64,000 nucleotides of DNA from Pisolithus tinctorius (lineage: Eukaryota; Basidiomycota; Agaricomycetes; Boletales; Pisolithaceae), in NCBI GenBank assembly GCA_024663395.1, contig JANFAH010000014.1, positions 620,001-684,000 on the forward strand, written 5' to 3'. The notes under the pieces are model-generated. The model had not been told where the DNA came from. It did not search any database and saw nothing but the letters and a program-made list of their open reading frames with translations. Of the stretch, positions 33,266 through 43,304 are shown piece by piece (positions within the stretch are counted from its first letter, which is position 1; every line of letters starts with the position of its first letter). The translations under genes were made by a program, and so were the position numbers.

Positions 33266-34628
33266 CTATTTTTTTGCCTTGGGGGCAGAGCCCAAGGTTG
33301 AGGCCAGTGCTGCCTCCAAGGTTGCCACAGCACGAGCTTTGGCTTTGCCAGCTTTCTTTGGGCACTTATCTGCAAAATGTCTGGTGCCCCCACAGAACAT
33401 ACAGAGATTATTATCTCTATGGTGTTTGTGCTCCTCCAGTGTCAACTTGCCATCCTTGCCCAGTTTGTTTGAGTCCAGCTTGGGTGTGTTAGAGCTGGTC
33501 TGACCAGTCGAGGCAGGCTTGGACTGAGGTTGGTTACCGGAGTTGCTATTTCTGGGGTTATTGCCAGTCTTGGGTTTCTCTTGACTGGGCTTAGACTGAT
33601 TATTGTGGCTGGAGTTGGGAGTAGACTTGTTACCAGAGGACAACCCCTGGTGCTTACTGGACTGCTGAACCTCCTCTTTGCATTCCCAGTAGTGCGTGTT
33701 GATCTCCTGAGCTAGGTGGCAAAGCTTGTGAAGGGTTCTTGGTTTGCCAACCTGGCAGACCTCATCTTTGATACAGTCAGGGAGACTGGTGTAAAAGAAG
33801 TGGCGCAGAGTGCCATCACCGTATCTCTGGACTTGTGAGGCAAGCCAGTTGAATTCGACCATGTACTTGTTGACCTGGTGATTCTAGCTGGCTTTCAGTG
33901 TTGGCCACTGGGTCATGATGTCTGAAAGTGGTTTGAAGTTCTATGATGAACTCCTTCCAAGAGTCCATCCAGTAGGGCCAGTCCTCTGGGTCCTCAGTCC
34001 CAAGTAAGTCCAGTTCGAACCACTCGAGAGCCATCCCTTTCAGGAATGACTGCATGAAAGTGACCTTGGCTTGATCACTTTGAAAGGCCTGGGGCTGGTC
34101 CTGGAAGTTAAGTTCGCACTGGATAAGAAATGCGTGCAGCTTCTTTGGGTCTGTCCCATTGAAGGTGTCTGGTTCATGCAACTTGGTTCTGGAGGATGAC
34201 TCAGAGCCAGTGCAAGCATTACATGTGAGGAGCTCAATGGCTTTGGCAAGATTATCAAGCATGGTTACACCAGGCTTGACATCATCCTCTGGGAGGGGTT
34301 CTTCATTGTCATTGTCTGGGTCATCTCCTGGCCTGTCATCACCAGGACCATCATCACCAGGGTCATTACCACCAGGATTGAAGTCATCTGGTTCATCTGG
34401 GTCTGGTTCATTATCCAGATCATTAGTGGGTGTGAGAGGTTGATTAGGGATGGGGGTAGTGGATTTTCAGGCTGAGAAGCCCCTGAAGTTGTTGACTTCA
34501 CTGGGTGACCTTCTGGCTGTCCCTAAGGACACCAGGGCAGCGGTGTGGTGCAAGTTGACTGCTGAAGCAGAATCTGGGTTGGTGGTAGCACATGCCTGTG
34601 CTACTTGAGTTCTGGTTTGGGTAGGCAT
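33266..34628 (-). pseudogene. Gypsy B Gag, broken
   Basis: Starts at 34628 (MPTQTRTQVAQ), the counterpart of the Gypsy A start. TGA at 34467-34469 follows FRGFSA. The Asp-rich segment and gag core (KLHEPDTFNGTDPKKLH, FLKGMALEWFELDLL) run to about 33885. A deletion of roughly ten codons relative to A then shifts the frame. The last part (33862-33266) has LPDCIKDEVCQVGKP and the zinc knuckle CMFCGGTRHFADKC, ending at TAG next to the slippery heptamer. Confidence 0.9.
33269..33275 (-). promoter_or_regulatory. Putative -1 frameshift site of Gypsy B
   Basis: A AAA AAA directly before the gag TAG (33266-33268), as in Gypsy A, with pol continuing in the -1 frame (IGSSSRDS). Confidence 0.65.
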
Positions 34629-34695
34629 GCTGAGGGTGTGATGCTGAGGATTGAGCAGAAGGGTGATGACCCACACAAGTGTGAGTCTGAAATAC

Positions 34696-35282
34696 TGTTA
34701 AGTCCAGGTCTTTACCAGTCCAAAGCCAGTCCAGAGTCTGGTTGGGGGTCAGAGGGTAGTATGAGGGGATAAGGGAATTGGACTGTTGGACTTAGCGACT
34801 GATGGTGCAGCACTATTCCCTTGTGTGGGCCATAGTCCAGTCAAGGAGCAGAAGACAGAGGATCAGGGAGACCAGGTTAAGACAAGGACTAGATTGATTT
34901 CAGACTGAGGCTAAAACAGATTATCCTATGACTTAAATACTAGAAGTAACCTAAGTGTAATGTAGCACTGGAGACCAGTCTGCACTGGTACAGCAATGAT
35001 TGGTAAACACATTGGTAAGTAGTGTTACAAAGAATCTTATCAAGCAAAGACTATGAACAAGGGATTACCAGGAACTGGGGCAGGAAATGTGGCTGGGCCA
35101 GGTGTTACACTGGCCCAGTACTAACTGAGGGGACAACTCGACTGGGCACTGCCTTGCAGTGCCTCACGAGCTAACACATTTCTGGGTCGAAGGGTTAAGG
35201 CCAGGACCAGGGCAAGAGTTGGATGGGACCGGTTGAGACTGGGGTAGAGCCAGTCTGGGGTGGTCTGGGCATGGTCGTGACA
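34696..35282 (-). repeat. Gypsy B 5' LTR (587 bp)
   Basis: TGTTAAGTCC..GTCGTGACA. It is intact, equal in length to the split left LTR, and followed by TSD CAAGC. The TATATAAG of Gypsy A's LTR is TATTTAAG here on the minus strand. Confidence 0.93.
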
Positions 35283-35287
35283 CAAGC

Positions 35288-37271
35288 CAACACTGACACT
35301 CAGCTCCAACATTCGGTTTCCACTTCCCTAGACCCTCTTTGACTCAGAAAGCCTTGCTGTCCCAAACCCAATGCCACCATCCAACCATCATCTTTGTGTC
35401 CCCATGTCACTGCAAGTGATCAACTCATTTGCTGGTCCTCCCCCCACACATCTGATTTTTTGACATTGCTTGAGACCTGTTTCCCCAGCTCATCAGTTTT
35501 TCAGCTGTTTTGGGTCATGTTACAATTGTTGGACATCAACACATGTTCCAATTACAGAGCTGGGTTATTATGCTTTACTCAATTTTGTGACAAGCTGTCC
35601 ATTCCAGAAGTGGACCATATGCCTGCATCTGCTGAGTTGATTGCTGTCTTTGCATCTCATCACACTGGACATTTCTCAGATAAAACTTTAAATAATTGGC
35701 TGGCTGGCTTACACTTCTGGCACATTGCCAATGGTGCTGTTTGGAATGCTGATGGTATGCTTCGTCATGTCCAGAGAGGCTTTGCCAAACTTGTCCCTCC
35801 TCTCTCCAAACTTGCCAAATGTCCACCTGTAACCTTGGAAGCTCTCTGCATTTTGCACAACTGACTCAACCTGGGTAATTCCTTCGACACTGCTGTATGG
35901 GCATTCGCTTCAGTTGCCTTTTGGTCTTGCTGCTGTTTGGGCAAACTACTCATCCCTTCCATTAAGGCATTCGACTCTTCCAAACATGCCTCTTGTTGTA
36001 TTTTACCCCTCTCCATCTCCCTTTTACAAAACAGTATGCACTACTCATCCTTCCATATCACTTGGTCTAAGACTACCCTCAATCTCAGTGCTGACATGTC
36101 CATTACTGCCTGCAACCATCATACTTGTCCTTTAGCTGCCTTTCTCAACCATTGTACTGGAAGCCTCGGTCTCCCCTCACATGCTCCCTTGTTTGCATTC
36201 TGAACCCCTTCCAGCTGGTCTCCTATGACTTGCCCCTGGTTCTTACAAAGATGTAATCAAGTCTGGGTCTCAGCTGGCTACCCTGACATGCTGGGTCATG
36301 CCTTTCGCATTGGAGGTGTGTCTGAGCTTCTTCTCCAAGGAGTCCCCCCTGATGTAGTCACCACACAGGGTCAATGGAAATCCCAAGCTTTTCTGGAATA
36401 TGTCAAGTCTGGGCCTACTCTGACCAACTCTGATGCTATATAAGGTCTAGAGAAAGGTTCAGAAGCAAGTCTGACACAAACAAACAGAACTCTGACTGGC
36501 AGAGTGGTGGCAGGAACAAAGTCCACCAAGGCAAAGGCAGAGCAGAGTGAGGGCATTGGGTTTAGCTCATGTGCTACCCCCTTGCACAATCTCAGCCCTT
36601 GTATTTCAGAGGGAGAGTACAGATGGAATGTCGGAGGTAACTCTGACAGGCAGAAGATGGAGACAGAGGGAGTAGGAACTAAGTTGATATTTGTACTGAG
36701 GGATGGTGGAGTATGATACATGCTTTTATACCACTACGGAGGTACAGTAACTGGAATTGGAACTGACATATGGAGACCCAGAAATTTTCAAGTAAAAACT
36801 TCCTAGACAACGAATGAAGGGTAGATGGAGGACATACAAATGGGTAACATAGAACATCCAGAAAAGGAAACAGTCCAGGTGCCGGACCATGTGGTGCATG
36901 CGCTGTGGAGTACCTGACTGCATGCTGTCAGGGAAAAGTCTGAAGGTAGTCACATGACCCCTCAGAGAACAGTCTGCCCAGTCTGGTAGGAGAGCAACTC
37001 AAGTCTGACAGCAGTTGGAGCAGAGATGGTTTGTAGATGATAGAAGATGGGCAGAGTTGGTGTGGAGTGTGTGAACGACTGGCAGAAAAGGGTGTGGAGT
37101 TAGTGATGACACAGGATGAATGCACAGTCATGACAGAATACTGGCATCAAATTAGTAGCATTCTCCCCCTTTTCATCTCATCATCTGCAGATTCTGCTTG
37201 TTTACTTTCTCTGGATTCTATCATGGACAATTTTGCTCGTCATACCAATGTTTGTACTCTTTCTCATACTT
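35288..37271 (+). pseudogene. DIRS tyrosine recombinase, interrupted by a solo LTR
   Basis: Integrates circular element DNA through a tyrosine nucleophile. N-terminal blocks: TCSNYRAGLLCFTQFCDKL, NNWLAGLHFWHI, KCPPVTLEAL. Catalytic region: SFDTAVWAFASVAFW, then DMLGHAFRIGGVSELL (second catalytic Arg), QGQWKSQAFLEY (Tyr). The solo LTR at 36401 splits the gene right at the Tyr codon; after 37135 the duplicated GAATA restores the codon and the tail WHQISSILPLFISSSADS runs to a stop near 37271. Stops at about 35862 and 36199 also break it. The motifs match YR genes of basidiomycete DIRS elements. Confidence 0.83.
36401..37135 (-). repeat. Inverted solo LTR of the Gypsy C family (735 bp, TSD GAATA)
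   Basis: TGTCAAGTCTGGG..TCATGACA is the reverse complement of the LTR at 60044-60777. GAATA flanks both sides (36396-36400, 37136-37140). It sits in the recombinase gene. Confidence 0.93.
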
Positions 37272-38089
37272 AGGTCTTGTTCTAGCCAACATTGTTCTTG
37301 CAATTGACGGCCCTTTCCCTTTCATATTGATTCTTGCTTGCCTCAGGTGTGTGGGTTGGCATGAAGCCACCTAGTTGTGAGCCAAGCTCTGATTTGGTCA
37401 GTCTGGTGGCCTCCCACCTTTTCTCTTTCCACTCATCTGCTCACTCATGCTCAGAAGGCTGCTCCCCATGCCCTCTGATCCTTTGCACACATGATCTCAC
37501 TCATATTATCTTGTGGGCTGATCACATGACCCCAATCTTGTATCTTTGTTCAGCTTCAGATCATGTGACCCCCCTTCCATGTGCACTACATGCCTCGGCA
37601 TCTCGGCAGCTCAGCATTTTGGGATTCGGTCACTATGCCCAATTGTGTGCTCAGCGACTTGCGGCCTTCCCCCCCCACACCTGATAGATCATACTCATTC
37701 CCATCTCACACATGATCTACTTTTCTTCTATGCATCCCTCTTGTCTCTAGTGTACTTCTCATTCTGTGCTTTCCTTTCTATTAGTCATTTCTCCGAGCAT
37801 TTTCACCTAGCTACAAAGGAGTGTGGTGCAGCATTGCATGCTCCCCATCGTTTTTATTTTATTTTATATTTTATTTCTCAATTTAAAGTGCATGAGGGCT
37901 GATTTGCCCTATGTTGCACTATTCTAACATAAAGCATTCTAACTGTTGGAACATAAAGTGCCCCTGTGGTACTTGACCACTGTGCGATGTTTTGGCTGAT
38001 TACATAAGCTGAAATAGCGCACCTACTTGTAGTATTTTCTACTAGTATTCCCTCAGTAGTTTGTTCACTACTGAGGTAGCCTACAGATA
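37272..38089. other. Unassigned, probably DIRS 3' region and flank
   Basis: I see no recognisable gene. It may include the DIRS terminal and complementary regions, which I could not define. A perfect 10-nt-arm hairpin (CCTCAGTAGT, 6-nt loop) lies at 38051-38076. Confidence 0.35.
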
Positions 38090-38405
38090 TTTCTACACTA
38101 ACTAGGGCCCCCTGTGGCCTGCCTGAACCCCAGCTTCCCTTGCTCAACTGCCCCCTGACATGTCATGTGATGTCATGTGACATACCAGCTGCATCTTTGG
38201 CAGTGTTGTTTGGTGTCTTCTGAGTCTGACATGCACATGTTTTGTACAGTACAACCTTGTTATCTTAGGCCCTGGGCCCACAGAGGTGCCTGCTCCAACT
38301 GTTTGTCATCTCTGGCTAAGCTGCAACTCATCTATTGTTTTTGTATAATAAAAAGTTGAATGCACAAGTATTACTGGGTGCTGACTAAGCATGCAAAAAT
38401 GTGTA

Positions 38406-39038
38406 CTATGAGGCAAAAACATAGCAGTTGTAAGTCAGAAAGGAAAGCAACAGAAGTAAAGCACATGAGCTATACACTGTTTGCAAGGTCTCGTCGAGTG
38501 GTACCATAATCTGAAACAGTGAGAAGTAGGACAGCAAAATGGGCAAGCTATTGCATATGCACCAGTGAGGTATCACATGGGGGAGGGAGAGGGGAGACCC
38601 TCGAGTGACAACAGCTGGGGGGACCAATGCAAAACTATGGTAGATGGTAGGGAACCCAAAGATGTACACCAGAAAAAGGAACCACGCCATTTCGACCACC
38701 CAATCCAGAGCTATACCCAAAGTTGCCTCACCACCCTTTGAATATAAAAACAGGCATATCTCGACAATGGATGCGCAGACCTGGATGACAAAGGTATCCC
38801 CAGGAATGGATAAGTGAGGGGAACAAACTGCCCAAAAAGCGAGAGGAATGGCAGAGAAAGGCATGAGATACAATCTCAAGTCCTCAAAGGTGGGGAGAGG
38901 AGAGTCACCTGAACGACAACGGCTGGAGGGATCAACACAAAACACTGGGAGATGGTAGGGAACACCTATAAGAATGCAGAAAAAAAGGAACCACACTGAC
39001 CTGACCACCCAGTCATGAGGTATGCACAAAAGCATCAC
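38406..39038 (-). CDS. Hydrophobic hypothetical ORF across the tandem duplication
   Basis: 210 codons that I do not recognise. The protein repeats itself: DWVVRSVWFLFFCILIGVP and DWVVEMAWFLFLVYIFGFP are about 100 residues apart because the DNA is duplicated with a 308-bp period. It has several hydrophobic stretches that could be membrane segments. The open frame may be a by-product of the repeat, so I would not rely on it as a gene. Confidence 0.25.
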   Translation of the reverse strand: MMLLCIPHDWVVRSVWFLFFCILIGVPYHLPVFCVDPSSRCRSGDSPLPTFEDLRLYLMPFSAIPLAFWAVCSPHLSIPGDTFVIQVCASIVEICLFLYSKGGEATLGIALDWVVEMAWFLFLVYIFGFPTIYHSFALVPPAVVTRGSPLSLPHVIPHWCICNSLPILLSYFSLFQIMVPLDETLQTVYSSCALLLLLSFLTYNCYVFAS

Positions 39039-39195
39039 ACAGCACTCCTAACACAAAAGTGGTCATATCTCTATAACAAGCACATGGAATTGGATGAATG
39101 AGGCATCCCCAGAGAGGGCTGAGTGAGGGAAACAAACGACCCGAAAGGCGAGAGAAACGGCACAGCAACATGTGAGATACGATGACGAGACCTCA
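38583..39195. repeat. Two direct copies of a 308-bp unit
   Basis: Landmarks recur at a 308-bp offset: GACAAC at 38607 and 38915, then GATGGTAGGGAAC, CATATCTC and AAGCGAGAG blocks in the same order. The copies are diverged. A third partial trace (GCGAGAGACACAGCGCAAC) lies near 39294. Confidence 0.65.
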
Positions 39196-39520
39196 AGGGC
39201 AGGCCTTCCCACAAATATGCAAATAACTTTGGAACTGCTTGGCCTGTCAGGAAGATCCTAGGATCAACAGGAAGCTATTGCCATCTGCAAAAAAGCGAGA
39301 GACACAGCGCAACTTACATCTATTATATTTATGGCACACATATGGTGTGCATCATCGGTAATAGTTTTTTTTTACTGCCTCATCCACACCAACGCTTCCC
39401 CCCAACATTCCTAATTTGGAATACTGCTGGTATGTCACATGATGTCACATGATATGTCAGGGGGCAGTTGAGCTGGGACAGCTCTGAACCCCACAAGTGT
39501 GTGAATGCCCTGGTGGCAGA

Positions 39521-39936
39521 GTTTATGGCTCCCCAACAGTCTGCCATTCCCACCAGCTGTTTTAGACACACTGCCCTGAAGTGGGGGCAGCTTAAGACTT
39601 CTGCTAGCCTGCTTTAATCTATCTACACTGACCCAGCTGCTGTTAGGCTAGCTGATATTGAATATGAACATGTCCTTCTATGTCCCATTGTGTGTGATCA
39701 AGTGTCTATTGCACTAGGTCATTACTTGTGGATGAGGGTAGGTGGTCCAGGGGACATAGGTGTGTTTGTTCAGTGTTATGCCAGATGATATGTGTTGTGA
39801 GGGGGATGGGTGTGTGTGTGGATGAGTGGCTTGGGTATATGATGTGTGCATTCTGGGGCTACTTCCATAGCTCAGAGTGGAGCATAAGGCTCTACTGGTG
39901 GGAGCACTTTGTTGCAGTGCACCTCCTTTGACCCCA
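39521..39936. other. Unassigned stretch left of the KDZ element
   Basis: I see no supported gene or repeat here. Confidence 0.4.
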
Positions 39937-40090
39937 TGTAGTCAGCTTAGTCACAACATATGGGTAGCCTGCACACCAAATTACCATTACTCATGTAGAG
40001 CCTGATGTGGGCCTGTCAAATTAATTAAGTCATAACATATGAAGAGGCCCAGAAGCCCAGAGTGACAGCAGGAAATGAGCAGGCCCATGA
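39937..40090 (+). repeat. KDZ left terminal inverted repeat
   Basis: Matches the complement of about 57040-57186 with scattered differences: GCTTAGTCACAACATATGGG, then ATTACTCAT, AAATTAATTAAG and GAGCAGGCCCATGACA in the same order. Confidence 0.85.
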
Positions 40091-41365
40091 CAAGTATATT
40101 ACAAGAGTCAATCCATTGCAACTTATTGGCAGGCCCATCATGCATACAGCACATGTGCCACAACCCATGGACAGGCCCATCTGAAGCATGCTGCACCCAT
40201 CGAAACTGATAGTCAGGCCCATCAATGGGATAAGGCACCAGTTGGAAAATATGGGCAGGCCCATCACTAATATGGCAGATGATGTGACATCCAATTGACA
40301 GGCCCATCCAAGGGATGTTCTACCCATCTAATCTTATGGGCAGGCCTGTCAGGAAAATATCAGATGATGTTACACCCAAGGGCAGGTCAGTGGGAGGGGT
40401 GTGATAGCTATAAGAAGATATGGGTAGGGCCTGGATCTTATGTGCAGGCCCACCATGTATATCACAGATGGGGTCGCAACCCATGGGTGGGCCTGGGGAA
40501 TGGATGAAACATCCATGGGAACATATGGGCAGGCCCATTGGGTATATAGCAGATGATGTGGTAACATGAGGATGGGCCCATAGAAGGGGTGTGGCATGTA
40601 CACTAACAAATGTCAGGCCCACCATGTATATAATGGATGAGGTCTCAACCCATGGATGGGGCTGTCCATGGGATGATCCATGCAACAAATCTTATGGGCA
40701 GGCCAGTTGGGTATATAGCAGATGATGTGGTAACATGAGGATGGGCCTGTAGAAGGGGTGTGGCATGTATATTAACATATGGCAGGCCCACCAGGTATAT
40801 AATGGATGAGGTCTCAACTGATGGATGGGCCCATGCATGGGAAGAGCCATCCAACAAATCTTATGGGCAGGCCTGTCAGGTAAATATTGGATAATGTTGT
40901 AATACAAGAACAGGCCTGTCCATGGGATGTTCCATCTGAAAAATCATATGGGAAGGCCTGACAGTTGTATCTTGGATGGGGTCAAAACCTATGGATGGGC
41001 CTGTCCATGGTCAATTCTATCCAATGAATGTTATGGGAGGGCCAATCATGTCTATAGCAGATGGTGTTCGAAATCAGGGATGGGCCCATTGAAGGGATAC
41101 AATTTTGATTGGATGATGTGCACAGGCCTGTCAAATATATGTCAGATGAGGTGACAAGCCATGGAAGAGCCCATCCAAGTAATGTTGTGTGCATGAAATG
41201 TTATGGGTGAGCCTGTCAGGTAGATATCAGATGACATTGCAAACCATGGATGGGCCAATAGAAGGAAGATTGCACCAGTCACAACCAATGGGCAGGGCCT
41301 CAGGGATATATCTGATCCAATCAAAAGCAACCAACAGGCCAGTCCATGGGTTGGTCCACAAGTCA
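40091..41365 (+). repeat. KDZ left subterminal tandem array (~43-bp units)
   Basis: About 30 diverged units, each with CAGGCCCATC or a CpG-decayed form such as CAGGCCTGTC. Spacing near 40.1-40.4 kb is 41-44 bp. The units are probably transposase-binding sites. Confidence 0.75.
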
Positions 41366-42075
41366 AACCCAATGGCTGACTGTTGTGTATGTGGCAGATT
41401 CCTCCCCACTCTGCTGACAGGCATCTCCAAGAAGGTTGGGCGAGGTAAAACTGAGATGGAAGACACACTCATTATCAATATGGCGCCTGTTGTCGCAACC
41501 CATGGAGGGGTCTGCTGTTGCTATTGTAAATGATAGCAAAGTATGTGAACAACTGGTAGAGGAAATGTATCCAGCCCATGTCATCACCAAATTGTTGCAG
41601 TATTGAGTGTGGCCTCTGGAAATCATATCTGATCTGATTTTTGAGCTGGAATTGAAGGTGCAATATCAATATACCATTGATAGCTTTGATTGCCTTTCCA
41701 GGCAGTTGACCACATATCGGGTGCCAACTCATGTTGTAAGTCAAAAATTTTCCAAATGCAGTGTCAGTACTCTTGCATCTCAGGATTTCCATCAGGCCAT
41801 CTGCCTCTTGTCTGAAATTGAATGGCTGCCATGTAATGTCCTGCCAACACCTCCAATGATTGGCAAATGCATCTAACAGACACCATCTGCCAGTACATGA
41901 CAGCCAGGCTGCATGAAGAGATAGTGGATGGCCCATGTGCCCTCCCAGCAATATCCATTCCAATGCAAATAGCTTGCAAGGCAAACCACATTGTAGCCAT
42001 CATCATACAAGCATATCGAGAATGTGGTGAGTACACAAGATCTGCCAAATGAAAAGTGGTTAAAAGCATCAACAA
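41366..42075. other. Region between the left array and the TET/JBP exons
   Basis: The N-terminal exons of the plus-strand TET/JBP-like gene should lie here, but I could not identify them. A 169-codon minus-strand open frame (41984-41475) has no family features and is probably chance. Confidence 0.35.
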
Positions 42076-43062
42076 GTGACCCATGACATAAAGCAGGGTG
42101 TTCAGACTGACCCAGCCCATTCAAACAATGTGGAAATTACATGTCCTACAGTGGTGATTGACAAGGAGGGCAGCATCCTGCTATGGTATCTTCCAAATGC
42201 CATCAGCCAAGCCTATCAGGTTGACCTTCTGAATTTTGGATTGCTTGCAATGCTAACATGGGGAGCAGTCAGAAGTTTGGAATTCTCTTGGACTGCTCAG
42301 CATTCCACTTCAACATAGCCTGAAGTTAAATGGAATGGGAGGATGGTGGAATGATGGGAAAAACTTTTGCAATGATGCAAATCTTAAAGGCATGATTGAC
42401 CTCTCACCTGCATGGTTTCAACAAGGGTGTGGGGTAGGGCATACCCTATTTGCACATGGGTCAGGCTGAAATGCAGTTTCAAGCCGAGCAATGATGCACA
42501 TCATCCTGAAGTATCACTACTCTTAAAGTCAAAATTGCAACCAAAGGAGGTACATGAATGGCTGCAGTGCACAGCTGGGCTACAAGCCATCCTATCAGGA
42601 GCACTGCATATCATGCACCTGAAAATGTACCTGCATGGATGGGAGGCAATCACACGACTCAGATCAAAGGCTGCTGAATGGCAGGATGAAGATATGGAGG
42701 CCATCTTGCCAATGTGGAACTCAGTCTACAGTTCTATGTCAGTAATGGTGAATCACACTTCACCCCCACATAAAAATATGAATGGCCAGAAGGTATGGCT
42801 GGATACCTTGCTTACTGTTGGCAACTATCCATGGCTCCACTTCTTGGTCATGGAGCTCGGAATACAGCTGCAGTACAATCTGGGCACTGTAATTGCACTT
42901 GTGGGTTTGGCATTGATTCACCAAGTCAACAGCATAGATGGCAATCGGGCATGCCTGGCATATTACATGCAAGAGAATGTCCATCAATACATTCAAGTCC
43001 CACTATGTGAGAGGCTGCACATATTGGACATAGCAATGGATTTGCAGGCAGTGCAGACATAA
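42076..43062 (+). pseudogene. TET/JBP-like 2-oxoglutarate/Fe(II) dioxygenase, probably decayed
   Basis: TET/JBP enzymes oxidise 5-methylcytosine or thymine in DNA. Blocks in order: CPTVVIDKEGSILLWYLPNA (42145-42210), GMIDLSPAWFQQG in another frame (about 42390-42425), HPEVSLLLKS, HEWLQCTAG, LSGALHIMHLKMY, then VMVNHTSPPHKNMNG with the metal site and ELGIQLQYNLGTVIALVG, ALIHQV (distal His, 42919-42921) and NRACLAYYMQENVH (2-oxoglutarate Arg). This order and wording match basidiomycete TET/JBP proteins linked to KDZ transposons. The metal-binding HxD reads H-K-N (42769-42777), so the Asp is replaced. Frameshifts or unresolved introns lie near 42210-42320 and 42430. The N-terminus is not found. 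Convergent with the gene at 43305-44990. Confidence 0.68.
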
Positions 43063-43304
43063 AGACATAGGCATATCAATTTATTGAGGCATATTGAAAG
43101 ATCATTCTCAATGTTCAGGGTCATCATTGTGCCAAAATCATGGTTCTTTGCATATTGATCTCTGTCATGCCAGGTGCAGTGGGAGATGATTATATCTACT
43201 CTACACAAGTACACAATTCACATCTAGCCCTATTGGTGTACAATCCCAACATCTGTGCCATGCATGTCAACTGCTCAAATAATTCTTCTACTTGTGTGTT
43301 AAGG

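Larger units (their letters stand above)
25872..33365 (-). pseudogene. Gypsy B Pol, split in three by two insertions
   Basis: Segment 1 (33365 to about 31651) has protease (TLVDSGSTHSFID) and RT ([13 protein letters not shown]). Segment 2 (about 29834 to 29402) has RNase H (TDASDYAIASI, THDKELLMI). Segment 3 (about 27533 to 25872) has the rest of RNase H, integrase and chromodomain (YLVWWTGYEG). The joins become continuous once 27538-29397 and 29839-31646 plus one CCGG copy each are removed. Segment 3 stays open for 513 codons. Compared with A, Arg is often Trp, Gln, His or Cys, the mark of CG to TG/CA change. Active-site acids of RT and integrase are visible, but the split makes it non-functional. 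Confidence 0.92.
17070..35282 (-). mobile_element. Gypsy B: old chromodomain Ty3/Gypsy element, nested inside DIRS
   Basis: TSD CAAGC lies at 17065-17069 and 35283-35287. The left (3') LTR is split: 17070-17571 plus 25145-25229 equals 587 bp, the same length as the intact right (5') LTR 34696-35282. Genes read on the minus strand: gag 34628-33266, then pol 33365 down to 25872, interrupted by two 1.8-kb inserts. A plus-strand remnant of an accessory gene lies at 25362-25735. It is strongly CpG-depleted compared with Gypsy A, a sister family of about 70-80% similar proteins. Confidence 0.93.
12826..37275 (+). mobile_element. DIRS-like tyrosine-recombinase retrotransposon, split by nested insertions
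   Basis: Three plus-strand coding blocks lie in DIRS order: a Pro-rich ORF1 with Cys/His clusters (12980-15025), RT plus RNase H (15131-17030), and a tyrosine recombinase (35288-37271). The blocks become continuous when the following are removed: solo LTR 13793-14501 (TSD TCCTC), Gypsy B 17070-35282 (TSD CAAGC), and solo LTR 36401-37135 (TSD GAATA). About 4.7 kb of DIRS sequence remains. I could not define its terminal inverted or split repeats, so the outer limits are approximate. Confidence 0.85.
38090..39520. repeat. Inverted-repeat unit around a tandem duplication
   Basis: About 38135-38215 and 39425-39505 are inverted copies: both carry TCAACTGCCCCCTGACAT and ATGTGAYRTCATGTGACATACCAGC. 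Between them lie about 1.2 kb with a 308-bp tandem duplication. This fits a foldback or MITE-like element. I could not find target-site duplications. Confidence 0.5.

Noticed and set aside
40091..41365. Possible CRISPR-like array because of regularly spaced repeats
   Set aside because: The units are diverged, directly tandem without unique spacers, mirrored at the other end of a transposon, and the genome is fungal.
41475..41984. 169-codon minus-strand frame before the TET/JBP exons
   Set aside because: No motif or plausible composition is visible, and it lies where plus-strand N-terminal exons are expected.
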